Assembly: GCF_009801115.1 (NCBI RefSeq)
Contig: NZ_VTOL01000023.1
Coordinates: 1-64,000 of the forward strand
Direction: 5' to 3'
Length of the DNA stretch: 64,000 nt
Source of the DNA: Dyadobacter sp. 3J3
Lineage (GTDB): Bacteria > Bacteroidota > Bacteroidia > Cytophagales > Spirosomataceae
Shown here: in pieces, positions 55,953-64,000 of the stretch
Layout: each line of letters begins with the position of its first letter
How positions within the stretch are numbered: position 1 is the stretch's first letter
Notes under the pieces: model-generated
What the model saw: only the letters and a program-made list of their open reading frames with translations
What the model was told of the DNA's origin: nothing
Database searches by the model: none
Program-made: the position numbers and the translations under genes

Positions 55953-57050
55953 ATGAAAAGCTTTTTCAAAGTCACCGTCCTTGTGATGCTGGCAATTCTT
56001 TGCCCAGATTGGAGTGTAGCGCAGGGATTTGCCGAGCAGGTCCGGGGCATGAACGGCGTGTTAGACGGGCTTTACAAGGAAATGCTGCCTCTTTGCAGTA
56101 AACTCATTAACGTAGGCCGGGGCATTGCAGGCTTTGCAGCCATCTGGTACATAGCTCACCGCGTCTGGCGGCATCTCGCCAATGCTGAACCCATCGATTT
56201 TTACCCATTGTTCCGGCCGTTTGTGCTTGGGTTTGCGATCCTGATTTTCCCCTCTGTGATCGCGATGCTGAATGCAGTCTTGGCTCCTACCGTCCGTGGC
56301 ACTGCCGGAATGGTAAAAGATTCAGACAAAGCCATTGCAACACTTCTAAAAAAGAAAGAAGATGCCATCAAAGATTCCAAATTCTGGCAGATGTATGTAG
56401 GTGATGATAGCAAAGGAAACAGGGATATGTGGCTTAAATATACCTATGGAACGACCGATGAAGCATTTGGCCAGGGAATACCCAATGATATCAAGTTTTA
56501 CATGGCCAAACAATCATACAATTTCCGAAACTCGATCAAGGCCATGATCAGTGAGGTCTTGCAACTTGTTTTTGAATCAGCCGCCCTATGTATCAATACG
56601 ATCCGAACCTTTTATCTGATCGTGATGGCAATTGTCGGACCACTGGTATTCGGCATTGCCGTCTTTGACGGTTTCCAGCACACGTTGTCTGCCTGGATTG
56701 CACGCTACATAAACATATTCCTTTGGCTTCCTGTCGCCAATATTTTTGGGGCAATCATCGGAAAAATTCAGGAGAAAATGATTGAGCTGGATATCCGTCA
56801 AGTCGCCCAGAACGGCGATACCTTTTTTAGTGCCAACGACATGGCCTATCTGATATTTCTCATTATTGGAATTGTAGGCTACTTCTCTGTGCCCTCTGTG
56901 GCGGGATACATTATCCAGGCCGGTGGTGGTAATACGCTTCTTCATAAGACGACTGCGCTTTTATCAAATACGGTTACCGGGATTGGGAACTACGCATTCC
57001 CAGCCGGAGGCGGTTTCGGACGACTACCTACGCCTAACAAGAAATCATGA
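55953..57050 (+). CDS. traJ: TraJ, VirB6-like conjugation membrane protein
   Basis: 365 residues. A signal-like start (VTVLVMLAILCPDWSVAQGF) is followed by several hydrophobic spans: GIAGFAAIWYIAHRVW, PLFRPFVLGFAILIFPSVIA, 'TIRTFYLIVMAIVGPLVFGI', 'YINIFLWLPVANIFGAIIG' and MAYLIFLIIGIVGYFSVPS. The order after TraI-like and before TraK matches Bacteroidota elements. It forms part of the inner-membrane channel. Confidence 0.9.
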   Translation: MKSFFKVTVLVMLAILCPDWSVAQGFAEQVRGMNGVLDGLYKEMLPLCSKLINVGRGIAGFAAIWYIAHRVWRHLANAEPIDFYPLFRPFVLGFAILIFPSVIAMLNAVLAPTVRGTAGMVKDSDKAIATLLKKKEDAIKDSKFWQMYVGDDSKGNRDMWLKYTYGTTDEAFGQGIPNDIKFYMAKQSYNFRNSIKAMISEVLQLVFESAALCINTIRTFYLIVMAIVGPLVFGIAVFDGFQHTLSAWIARYINIFLWLPVANIFGAIIGKIQEKMIELDIRQVAQNGDTFFSANDMAYLIFLIIGIVGYFSVPSVAGYIIQAGGGNTLLHKTTALLSNTVTGIGNYAFPAGGGFGRLPTPNKKS

Positions 57051-57078
57051 TTTGATCATCTGCTAAAAACATTAAGCT

Positions 57079-57696
57079 ATGTTTACCAAAGCCAAAAATA
57101 TTGACACTGCATTTCGGCATATCCGGATTTTCACCCTGGTGGTCGTCTGCGGAAGTATTGTCTTCTGCTGTTATTCTCTGTACAAAAGCTACGAACTCGT
57201 GCAAACGGCCCAGGGAACAGTTTATATTCTCGCCGAAGGAAAGGTTCTTGATGCTTATGCATCACAGCGGCGAGATAACATTCCCGTTGAAGCCCGCGAT
57301 CATGTTGCCAGCTTTCACCGGCTGTTTTTCACTTTGGATCCCGATGATAAAACAATCTCCTCAAATGTTTCGAAAGCACTGTATCTGGCCGACGGATCAG
57401 CTAAAAAACAATATGACAATTTGAAAGAATCGGGCTACTATACCGGTGTCATATCGGGAAACATCAGCCAGCAAATACAGATCGACAGTGTTGAAGTGGA
57501 CATCTCTATTTATCCCTACTTCTTCAAATGCATCGGGATGCAGCGCATCATCCGTCCGACAAGCATTGTTTCGCGCAGGCTGGTTACCGAGGGCTATTTG
57601 CGCACGGTATCACGAAGTGATAATAACCCACACGGATTTCTGATTGAGAAATGGACTACAATCGAAAATAAGGACATCAGTGTACAAAACCGCTAA
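57079..57696 (+). CDS. traK: TraK, VirB8-like conjugation protein
   Basis: 205 residues. One membrane helix (RIFTLVVVCGSIVFCCYSLY, about 21-40) anchors a periplasmic NTF2-like domain with 'VEARDHVASFHRLFFTLDPD' and 'TVSRSDNNPHGFLIEKWTTI', the usual TraK signatures. It follows traJ by 28 nt. Intact. Confidence 0.92.
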   Translation: MFTKAKNIDTAFRHIRIFTLVVVCGSIVFCCYSLYKSYELVQTAQGTVYILAEGKVLDAYASQRRDNIPVEARDHVASFHRLFFTLDPDDKTISSNVSKALYLADGSAKKQYDNLKESGYYTGVISGNISQQIQIDSVEVDISIYPYFFKCIGMQRIIRPTSIVSRRLVTEGYLRTVSRSDNNPHGFLIEKWTTIENKDISVQNR

Positions 57697-57743
57697 CGGG
57701 AATGCGGGCCTTCTTTAATTTCCACAACTTAAAATATTCACCT

Positions 57744-58151
57744 ATGTTTTACAGATTCAATGCTCACAGGGCCACCAAATCTCAGCCAACTGATACACCT
57801 ACGGACCGGCTGCCGAAAAAAATAGCTGGTAAGATACTATTCTTCCAACGAGGCTGGGCAGCTCTGATGGACCGGTATTCCCGGAAAATACCAGTCAAGT
57901 GGCTCAAAACAATATTGATTGTCTTTACCCTGGGCGCAGGCACGTACTGCATCTACCTGATTAAAGGCAGCATAATAACACAGGACACTTTACGATTTAA
58001 AAACATCGTTTTGCTCCGCTTATGGCCCTTTGATCCATATGAACAAAAGCTAAAACTCCAAAAACAGTCCGCCATAGGCCGCTACCTGGATAGCCTTGAA
58101 AGTAAGATCAAGCAAGACAGCCTGGAAAATCCGCAGCAATACCATCCCTAA
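57744..58151 (+). CDS. TraL-like small membrane protein
   Basis: About 135 residues with one helix (LKTILIVFTLGAGTYCIYLI, about 60-79) after a basic region (DRYSRKIPVKW). It sits between traK and traM, where TraL-like proteins occur in CTnDOT-type elements. Sequence identity to TraL is not evident. An upstream ATG at 57702 would add 14 residues; I prefer 57744 because of the intergenic-like sequence before it. Confidence 0.65.
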   Translation: MFYRFNAHRATKSQPTDTPTDRLPKKIAGKILFFQRGWAALMDRYSRKIPVKWLKTILIVFTLGAGTYCIYLIKGSIITQDTLRFKNIVLLRLWPFDPYEQKLKLQKQSAIGRYLDSLESKIKQDSLENPQQYHP

Positions 58152-58217
58152 CAGTCTTTAAGGCCGAAACGCCTAACTAAATCAGTCATTTTAATCAATC
58201 ATTAAGCAATCACAATC

Positions 58218-59564
58218 ATGGAAAACAGAACCTACTCTGCCCGCTATTTACAACAACGCAAGTTATACACCTTTTTGCCGCTGTTGGTACTGCCATTTCT
58301 GACATTCTTTTACTGGGCCGCAGTTGTTAAAAATGTAAAGAAAACTCAGATTACAACAGCCGAACCTACCGGGCTGAATACCAATTTGCCTGATGCTTTT
58401 TTAAAGGAAGGCAAGCCCATGGACAAGCTTAGCTACTACCAGAAGGCCGCCGATGACTCAGCTAAGCGGGCCGAGCTGATAAAGAAAGATCCCTACCGTC
58501 AGCAAATTCAGCTTGCCGGTCAACTGGATACTGCAGGGGTACCACTGCAGGGACTCACAGGGCCCTATGGAAAACACAAGCGCGTAGCACCTGTTTTCTA
58601 TAAAGGAAAAACATATTCCAATCCAGATGAGGCAAAGGTTTATGGTAAGTTAAAAGAACTTGACGCAGTTCTTGCAGCTTCTGCGGAGCCTGGCTTTAAA
58701 GATGAGAAAAAGCAAATTGACGCAGAGCCAGCCCGGCCATCCGGCCAGGCTCAGATCAGCGAAGGAGCTGACATGCAAAGACTCGAATCTTTGATGTCCG
58801 GGCTTCAGGGAGAATCTGAGGTTGACGCACACGACCCGGAGATGAAGGAATTAAATGAACTGCTTGAAAAGGTTATGGACATTCAGCATCCTGAGCGTGT
58901 TGCAGATAGGTTGCAAAAAGAGGCCCAGCAAAATGAAAAACAGGCTTTTCCTGTCACAACCGGGCAGAATAGAAACCCAATTACAACATTAGAAAATATG
59001 ATAGCCGCTGATTCTTTGACTGACAACTTAATTTCTGAACTACATTTCCAGCAGAATGGCTTCTTCTCGTTGGATCAGGAAGTTACAGCCAACGCGGGTA
59101 ATGCCATACCTGCTGTCGTGCACCAGGATCAGCAGCTGGTAACGGGGGCCACAGTCAAACTCCGGCTGACAGGAGATATTTATGTTGGAGGTGTACTGAT
59201 TCCAAAAGACAGCTTTGTATTTGGGCAGGCCTCTCTAAATGGCGAACGGCTGATGGTTCAGGTTGTTTCCATCCGACACGAAAACGCACTGCTACCTGTA
59301 AAGCTGTCGGTTTATGATCTGGACGGAATTGCGGGTATACATATTCCGGATGCCATCAGCCGAGATGTGGCTAAACAATCCCTAGGGCAGGATATTCAGG
59401 GAGTAAGCATCGGCTCACTTGATCCTTCGCTTGGAGCACAGGCAGCTAGTGCAGGTATCCAGGCGGCAAAAACGCTCATCGGCAAAAAAGCACGTCTAGT
59501 TCAGGTATCACTGAAAGCAGGATACCAGGTGTTGCTGCGGGATGGTAATACGGCGTCGATGTAG
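58218..59564 (+). CDS. traM: TraM, VirB10-like conjugation protein
   Basis: 448 residues. A short cytoplasmic start leads to a membrane helix (YTFLPLLVLPFLTFFYWAAV, about 15-34), then a long polar, Glu/Gln-rich periplasmic stretch. The C-terminal TrbI/VirB10-like beta domain (about 290-448) has GATVKLRLTGDIYVGGVLIP, 'SFVFGQASLNGERLMVQV' and VSLKAGYQVLLR. It spans from inner to outer membrane in the core complex. Confidence 0.92.
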   Translation: MENRTYSARYLQQRKLYTFLPLLVLPFLTFFYWAAVVKNVKKTQITTAEPTGLNTNLPDAFLKEGKPMDKLSYYQKAADDSAKRAELIKKDPYRQQIQLAGQLDTAGVPLQGLTGPYGKHKRVAPVFYKGKTYSNPDEAKVYGKLKELDAVLAASAEPGFKDEKKQIDAEPARPSGQAQISEGADMQRLESLMSGLQGESEVDAHDPEMKELNELLEKVMDIQHPERVADRLQKEAQQNEKQAFPVTTGQNRNPITTLENMIAADSLTDNLISELHFQQNGFFSLDQEVTANAGNAIPAVVHQDQQLVTGATVKLRLTGDIYVGGVLIPKDSFVFGQASLNGERLMVQVVSIRHENALLPVKLSVYDLDGIAGIHIPDAISRDVAKQSLGQDIQGVSIGSLDPSLGAQAASAGIQAAKTLIGKKARLVQVSLKAGYQVLLRDGNTASM

Positions 59565-59607
59565 GCAGCTGGGAGGATCTACACTTTCAATTTAATTTAT
59601 ACGAATC

Positions 59608-60441
59608 ATGAAAAAAAACCGAATTGGCCGGATTCTGGCCTTGTTATTGCTTGTGATCAGCGGGAAGGCATTCTCACAAAATGTTGAGCTATTTGTTATT
59701 GAGCCCTTCCCATTGGAAATCACTTATCACAAAACGGTAAATTTGATCTTCCCTTTTGCCATTAAAAGTGTTGACCGCGGAAGCCGGGATATACTAGCTC
59801 AAAAAGCAAAGGGTATTGAGAACATCTTACAGATAAAAGCAGCCAGAAAAGGATTTATACAGACCAACCTGACCGTAGTCACATCGGATGGCAAGCTGTA
59901 TTCCTTTGTTGTCACCTATGCAGACGAGCCCTTGCAGCTAAACATTGAGTTAATTCCTGACAAAAACAAGTCCTCTTCATCCGCGCTATTTCAGCACAGC
60001 AATCAGGCTGTGATCCAGCATAGTTCTGAGCTTGCCTTATCAGATAAAAACAACTTGCATAGAATCAAAGATCGTTGTGACAAGGCGCGGTTCGCACTCA
60101 GTGGGCTCTACATCAGGGAAGATGTAATTTTTTACCGTTTACAACTTGAAAACCACTCGAATATAACCTACGACATTGAAAATCTTCGATTTTTCATCCG
60201 CGATAAAAAACGGGTAAAACGCGCGGCTGTGCAGGAAAGGGAGATCATGCCGGTCTACGTCCATCAGGATACCGCTGCCGTTGGTGCGAAGAGCTTCCAT
60301 GTATTCGTCTTTGCAATTGACAAATTTACAATTCCTAATCAAAAACAGCTCACCATTCAGCTTATGGAGAAAAATGGCGGAAGGCATATGGAACTACAGG
60401 TACAAAACAGAGCCATTGTCCGCGCTAAGCCACTTTCATAA
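59608..60441 (+). CDS. traN: TraN, VirB9-like conjugation protein
   Basis: 277 residues with a signal peptide (ILALLLLVISGKAFSQ). The N-terminal domain reads PFPLEITYHKTVNLIFPFAI, then SVDRGSRDILAQKAKGIENI. The C-terminal domain contains 'GLYIREDVIFYRLQLENHSN', 'ENLRFFIRDKKRVKRAA' and 'KSFHVFVFAIDKFTIPNQKQ', all typical of Bacteroidota TraN. It is the outer part of the core complex with TraM. TraO, TraP and TraQ do not follow here. Confidence 0.92.
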   Translation: MKKNRIGRILALLLLVISGKAFSQNVELFVIEPFPLEITYHKTVNLIFPFAIKSVDRGSRDILAQKAKGIENILQIKAARKGFIQTNLTVVTSDGKLYSFVVTYADEPLQLNIELIPDKNKSSSSALFQHSNQAVIQHSSELALSDKNNLHRIKDRCDKARFALSGLYIREDVIFYRLQLENHSNITYDIENLRFFIRDKKRVKRAAVQEREIMPVYVHQDTAAVGAKSFHVFVFAIDKFTIPNQKQLTIQLMEKNGGRHMELQVQNRAIVRAKPLS

Positions 60442-60481
60442 ATACAGTAACATTTTCATTTACCATTAAATACGTACGATC

Positions 60482-61264
60482 ATGAATGAGAACAATTTTG
60501 ATTTCCTTAAGGACCAGGTAAAATTTACCGGCTTTGGACAGGAGCTGGAATCGCAGCTCAAAGCCAATCTGGCCAAGTCTCAAACTGAATTTCAGCTTAA
60601 GCATACTGCTGCCTACGGCAAAGATGAGCTTAGCGCTGTGCTTCAGTTCAAAAAATCCAATCAGACTGATATGTTCTTTTTTAACAACTATACCGCGTCG
60701 CTTAAAAAGGAGAATGAGGATAAATCGGTTGAACAAAAATTTTACATCAATAAAGAAAAAGGCAGCATCACTTTGAAAGAAGCCTATAACCTTTTGGACG
60801 GCCGGGCAGTCAATAAAGACCTGACAAATAAAGAAGGAAAGCTCTACAACGCCTGGGTACAACTGGACTTCAAAGAAACGGAAAACAACGGAAATTTTAA
60901 GATAAAGCAATTCAGTGAAAAATACGGATTTGAACTCGAAAAAGCACTTTCCAAACATCCCATTAAAGAGCTCGGCAACGATACGGATAAATCGCGTCTG
61001 ATCGAATCGCTTCAAAAAGGGAACCGTCAGGCAGTCACCTTCGTGCAGGATGGGGCAGAACAAAAACGCTTTATTGAAGCGAATCCCCAGTTTAAGTCCG
61101 TAGCTGTTTATGACGAGCGTCAGCAGCGGATCCGAAGTTCACAAACCGAAAAACAAGGTCAGGGTGAAAGCCAGTCCCAGCAGCAAAGCGAAAAGCAAGA
61201 TGTGAAAGCACAGGAAAATGAAGAGCCTTCCCGGCGAGCAAAGCGAAAGGGTGTTTCAGTCTGA
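60482..61264 (+). CDS. DUF3945-like protein (paralogue 1)
   Basis: 260 residues, soluble. The repeat core (about 60-215) has ITLKEAYNLLDGRAVNKDL, 'NAWVQLDFKETENNGNFKIK', YGFELEKALSKHPIKEL and IEANPQFKSVAVYDERQQRI. The Gln/Glu-rich tail is disordered. It matches the DUF3945 type found on Bacteroidota elements as I recall. It is paralogous to the next gene. The function may involve DNA processing or plasmid maintenance; unknown. Confidence 0.7.
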   Translation: MNENNFDFLKDQVKFTGFGQELESQLKANLAKSQTEFQLKHTAAYGKDELSAVLQFKKSNQTDMFFFNNYTASLKKENEDKSVEQKFYINKEKGSITLKEAYNLLDGRAVNKDLTNKEGKLYNAWVQLDFKETENNGNFKIKQFSEKYGFELEKALSKHPIKELGNDTDKSRLIESLQKGNRQAVTFVQDGAEQKRFIEANPQFKSVAVYDERQQRIRSSQTEKQGQGESQSQQQSEKQDVKAQENEEPSRRAKRKGVSV

Positions 61265-61289
61265 GACCGCTTGTTTCAAAATATAAATC

Positions 61290-62387
61290 ATGCAGATCAT
61301 GGAGCAGCAAGTTGAAAATAGTGAGATTACTTCCAACAGAATAGCCAAAGAGCTAAATGAATGGAAAGCCCGCGAACAGCGTTTTGGAAAACTGTTCTCT
61401 GCTGACATTTTAAAAGACAAGGCATTTCTAAAAGAAAAGCTTGGGTTCTACGAGCATTTGCAGACAAAGTATCGCCGTTCAAATGTCCCGGAGGAAAAAA
61501 TGACGCTGATCATCCTGGCACGTCAGAATGATTTGCTCAGAAAACAGGTTTACCCGAATCTTTGGATGAGGCTCTTGCAAAGAGCACTGGCTCCATTTAG
61601 AGAGAAGCAGGCGGAAAGACAGACAACGATTTCTTCTGACCGCAATCTATCGGATCTGAAAGAGGCTGTTGCCAAGGTGGGTTTTGAAGCTGTCGGCTCG
61701 AAGCTCGCACAGCAGATAAAGGAAGGACAAAGGGAATTCTCAGTCCCTTTGTCCTATTACATCAGCGAAACCCAGAAAATGGATATCAGTCTTTCTTTTG
61801 CGAAGGATGCAAGCGGTGCATACCGGTTTGAAAAGTACCAGGCGGCACTGACTGATACGGATAAGCCGCAGGAATCAAAAAAACAAATATTCTCTTCGGA
61901 AGATCAAATCAGTGCTTCGCAGGCTCAAAACCTTCTTTCGGGCAGGGCTATAAAAATTGAAACTTTTGATATCAATGCCGGTTCAAAGTCCAAGTGGATA
62001 CAGCTCGATTTTAACGATCAGGATCCATCTGGAAACCATAAATTAAAAGAATTTCATAAAGATTACGGTTTTGACCTGCAAAAAGCCGTGAATCAACTCG
62101 GTGTAAAAGAAACCCTAACGGCGAAAGATCAACAGGTACTACTTGATGCATTAAGTCGCGGCGAAAAACCGCAGGTGACTATCATGCGGGAAGGCAAAGA
62201 GGTTAATCTTTCCATAGAGGCAAATCCGCAGTATAAAACGCTGAATGTTTACGATGAGCATCAAAAGAAAATAAGTATCGCCCAGGCATTGTCGGGCCCT
62301 GAAAAACAGGCTTTGAAAATTACAGAACAAGCCCCCAAAGAAAACGAGCAGCAATCCAAGAAGAACGGACAAAAAGTTAAGCAATGA
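61290..62387 (+). CDS. DUF3945-like protein (paralogue 2)
   Basis: 365 residues. An N-terminal helical extension of ~130 residues (ITSNRIAKELNEWKAREQRF) precedes the same core as the gene upstream: SASQAQNLLSGRAIKIETFD, 'WIQLDFNDQDPSGNHKLKEF', YGFDLQKAVNQLGVKETL and IEANPQYKTLNVYDEHQKKI. A Lys/Gln-rich tail follows. Its TGA overlaps the ATG of the next gene (ATGA). Confidence 0.7.
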   Translation: MQIMEQQVENSEITSNRIAKELNEWKAREQRFGKLFSADILKDKAFLKEKLGFYEHLQTKYRRSNVPEEKMTLIILARQNDLLRKQVYPNLWMRLLQRALAPFREKQAERQTTISSDRNLSDLKEAVAKVGFEAVGSKLAQQIKEGQREFSVPLSYYISETQKMDISLSFAKDASGAYRFEKYQAALTDTDKPQESKKQIFSSEDQISASQAQNLLSGRAIKIETFDINAGSKSKWIQLDFNDQDPSGNHKLKEFHKDYGFDLQKAVNQLGVKETLTAKDQQVLLDALSRGEKPQVTIMREGKEVNLSIEANPQYKTLNVYDEHQKKISIAQALSGPEKQALKITEQAPKENEQQSKKNGQKVKQ

Positions 62388-62677
62388 AAAAGGATTCGAT
62401 ATTAGCTTCGTTTTTTTCAGCCATTGAAACAGATCAGCGTTTGGGCATTTCGCACATCGGACTTTATGTGACCCTAATCTGGCTGTGGGAAAAACAGGGA
62501 TTTAAAGGGCCCGTCGTCGCTTTTGGGAAAGATGTGATGACACTGTCACGAATTGCAAGTACGGCCACTTACCAAAAGCTCATTCATCACCTTGAGCAGT
62601 ATGGCTATATACGATATCAGCCTTCATACTACAAAGGTAAAGGCAGCAGGATTTTCCTGAGTAAATCTTATCATTAA
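62384..62677 (+). CDS. Small winged-helix-like protein
   Basis: 97 residues. The predicted pattern is helix-helix-helix-wing: ISHIGLYVTLIWLWEKQGF, 'VMTLSRIASTATYQKLIHHL', then EQYGYIRYQPSYYKGKGSRI as the wing. This is like replication-initiation or transcription-regulator wHTH domains. It overlaps the DUF3945-like gene by 4 nt, so it belongs to the same operon end. Function unknown. Confidence 0.65.
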   Translation: MKKDSILASFFSAIETDQRLGISHIGLYVTLIWLWEKQGFKGPVVAFGKDVMTLSRIASTATYQKLIHHLEQYGYIRYQPSYYKGKGSRIFLSKSYH

Positions 62678-62713
62678 CAACACAAACACTAGTAGTTGAA
62701 TCAAAACGTGTAA

Positions 62714-62830
62714 ATGTCCGAAGAACTGCATATGGATCTTTACCTCTATATGTTCGCTGCACGTCGCGTTGTAGATGACAAAGATCGATATCCAAATAAA
62801 AAACTAAGTCACAGGAATCGAAAAAAATGA
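62714..62830 (+). CDS. Possible 38-aa peptide
   Basis: A short frame from ATG 62714 to TGA 62828-62830, giving MSEELHMDLYLYMFAARRVV, then a basic end (KKLSHRNRKK). It is 43 nt before the aminotransferase ATG. The protein-like composition is the only support. Confidence 0.3.
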   Translation: MSEELHMDLYLYMFAARRVVDDKDRYPNKKLSHRNRKK

Positions 62831-62872
62831 GAACTAGTTTTCGCAAACTTCAATATAAATACATCCACTTTT

Positions 62873-64000
62873 ATGAACATTAATTTTGCCACCGCTAGTT
62901 TCAAGGATTTTGAAAACGTACCCGAACTGGACGCCATCCAACGGGCAGATCTTTTTTATGATTTTTTAGGCTACATGAAAGATAACGGACATATGAATTA
63001 TCGTCTGCTCAACCTCTCAGGCTGTGGACCGGAAATGCGGGTTATTACCTCTGCAAACACGTCCCCTAAAAAATTCATCAGCTTTGTATGCAATGATTAT
63101 CTTGGGTTTACCCAGCATCCATCCGTTATAGCTGCTGTCGTTAAAGCAGTAAAACGTTATGGAACCGGCGCTGGCGCATCTCCGCTTATCGGGGGACATT
63201 TCAGTTATCACCAGGATTTGGAAGAAAAAATAGCCAAATTTTTCGGCAGAAGCAGTGACAGCTCAGTTATTTATACAACAGGCTACACTGCGAACAGCGC
63301 TTCGCTTCAGGTCCTGTTGCAGAAAGAAGACATTGCAATTGTAGACATGTCAGTTCATGCAAGTGTCTACGAAGGATGTATGCTGACCAATCGTAAAAGT
63401 TTTCTTCACAACGATCTGGAATCACTCGAAAGAATTCTGAAAGACGCTGCGGCAAAATACCGAACTAAAATGGTGATCGTTGACGGCGTTTACTCCCAAG
63501 ATGGCGACATTGCTCCTTTGGATAAAATTTACGCACTCACCAAACAATACGGCGGGCTTCTGATGGTCGACGATGCACACGGAATCGGAGTGCTGGGTAA
63601 CAATGGCAGGGGAGCAATGGAGCTACTAAACATTCTTGAAAAGGTAGATATTATCACCGGGACATTTTCAAAAACATTTTCGAATGTCGGCGGATATGTT
63701 GTTACAAGTCCCAAACTTGCAACTTTTTTAAAGTTTCAATCCAGACAGCACATCTTTTCTGCCACTGCAGGGCCTGCTTCCGCAGGAATTGTCAAAGCCA
63801 TAGACTTAATTGATGAGCAGCCTTTATGGCGAAATATGCTGGCGTCAAATATTTCCTACCTCCGTAATGGACTTGTTAGTCTCGGATTCGATATTGGCAA
63901 TACGCAATCGGCCATTATTCCTGTAAAAATTGGTGATGCCCATAAAACTTCAAATGCAGGCAAGATGCTTTTGGAGGCCGGGATTTACGCAAACCCAATC
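62873..64000 (+). CDS. Alpha-oxoamine synthase, PLP-dependent (3' end beyond window)
   Basis: 376 codons are visible and the frame is open at the window edge. Fold-type I aminotransferase of the BioF/KBL/ALAS/SPT group: 'FISFVCNDYLGFTQHPSVI', YGTGAGASPLIGGHFSYHQD, VIYTTGYTANSASL, 'MVIVDGVYSQDGDIAPLD', 'LLMVDDAHGIGVLGNNGRGA' (PLP Asp and His) and the Schiff-base Lys in TGTFSKTFSNVGGYV. It condenses an acyl-CoA with an amino acid. Which one cannot be told; a serine palmitoyltransferase-like role is common in Bacteroidota. The ATG at 62873 is the first in frame. Confidence 0.85.
   Translation, partial: MNINFATASFKDFENVPELDAIQRADLFYDFLGYMKDNGHMNYRLLNLSGCGPEMRVITSANTSPKKFISFVCNDYLGFTQHPSVIAAVVKAVKRYGTGAGASPLIGGHFSYHQDLEEKIAKFFGRSSDSSVIYTTGYTANSASLQVLLQKEDIAIVDMSVHASVYEGCMLTNRKSFLHNDLESLERILKDAAAKYRTKMVIVDGVYSQDGDIAPLDKIYALTKQYGGLLMVDDAHGIGVLGNNGRGAMELLNILEKVDIITGTFSKTFSNVGGYVVTSPKLATFLKFQSRQHIFSATAGPASAGIVKAIDLIDEQPLWRNMLASNISYLRNGLVSLGFDIGNTQSAIIPVKIGDAHKTSNAGKMLLEAGIYANPI

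Noticed and set aside
1..64000. tRNA, rRNA and CRISPR arrays
   Set aside because: No cloverleaf with a CCA end, conserved rRNA segment or regularly spaced repeat was seen on reading; a tRNAscan or CRISPR search was not run.

Overview
The window looks like a conjugative element, either an integrative element or a large plasmid, from a Bacteroidota bacterium. A soil or freshwater Cytophagales such as a Dyadobacter relative is my best guess. The evidence is a Bacteroidota-type mobilisation set (MobA, MobB relaxase, VirD4-like coupling ATPase), a CTnDOT-type transfer operon (TraE, F, G, I-like, J, K, L-like, M, N), promoter matches to TTTG / TAnnTTTG, and many signal-peptide or TPR proteins typical of the phylum. 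I see no rRNA, tRNA or CRISPR array.

Layout. 0-11.6 kb is an accessory region. It has an operon of a ComEC-like metallo-beta-lactamase and a giant trypsin-TPR-PIN protein, a divergent PD-(D/E)XK-like protein, a C39/papain-like peptidase and a glycolipid-binding-family protein. 11.7-15.4 kb is the minus-strand mobilisation operon, with a GC-rich palindromic stretch upstream of mobA as oriT candidate. 16-19 kb holds an NAD(P)-binding protein, a HEPN-like protein cut short by a stop codon, a small conserved protein and a broken Crp/Fnr regulator. 19.3-23 kb has a response regulator with a degenerate kinase, and a divergent TPR kinase. 23-26.3 kb is a tight three-gene operon (172-aa unknown, APH-like kinase, HopA1-like plus LanC-like protein) that resembles class V lanthipeptide machinery. 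26.4-30 kb has three secreted or outer-membrane proteins.

30.6-36 kb is a decay zone: a serine recombinase remnant, a tyrosine integrase with amber codons and frameshifts, a KilA-N/Ant-like antirepressor with two stops, and a truncated IS21-family element that has cut a membrane-protein gene. 36.5-39.8 kb is a plasmid/ICE housekeeping set (Ssb, DUF932 protein, antitoxin-like protein, small hypotheticals). 40.6-42.4 kb is an LpxR-like outer-membrane gene split by a one-base homopolymer frameshift.

43.7-62.7 kb is a plus-strand transfer operon. A 1829-aa DNA methylase-helicase sits between traE and traF, and three tandem TraI-like paralogues follow traG. Two DUF3945-like paralogues and a winged-helix-like protein close the operon. 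From 62.87 kb to the window edge is an alpha-oxoamine synthase (BioF/KBL/SPT-like), probably the start of flanking DNA or cargo.

MobA, MobB and the VirD4-like protein should nick DNA and deliver it to the TraE-N channel, with the methylase-helicase possibly protecting the incoming DNA. The most interesting cargo is the MBL plus protease-TPR-PIN pair (possible defence module) and the HopA1/LanC-APH operon (possible RiPP maturation). All function calls are from motif reading; no database search was run.
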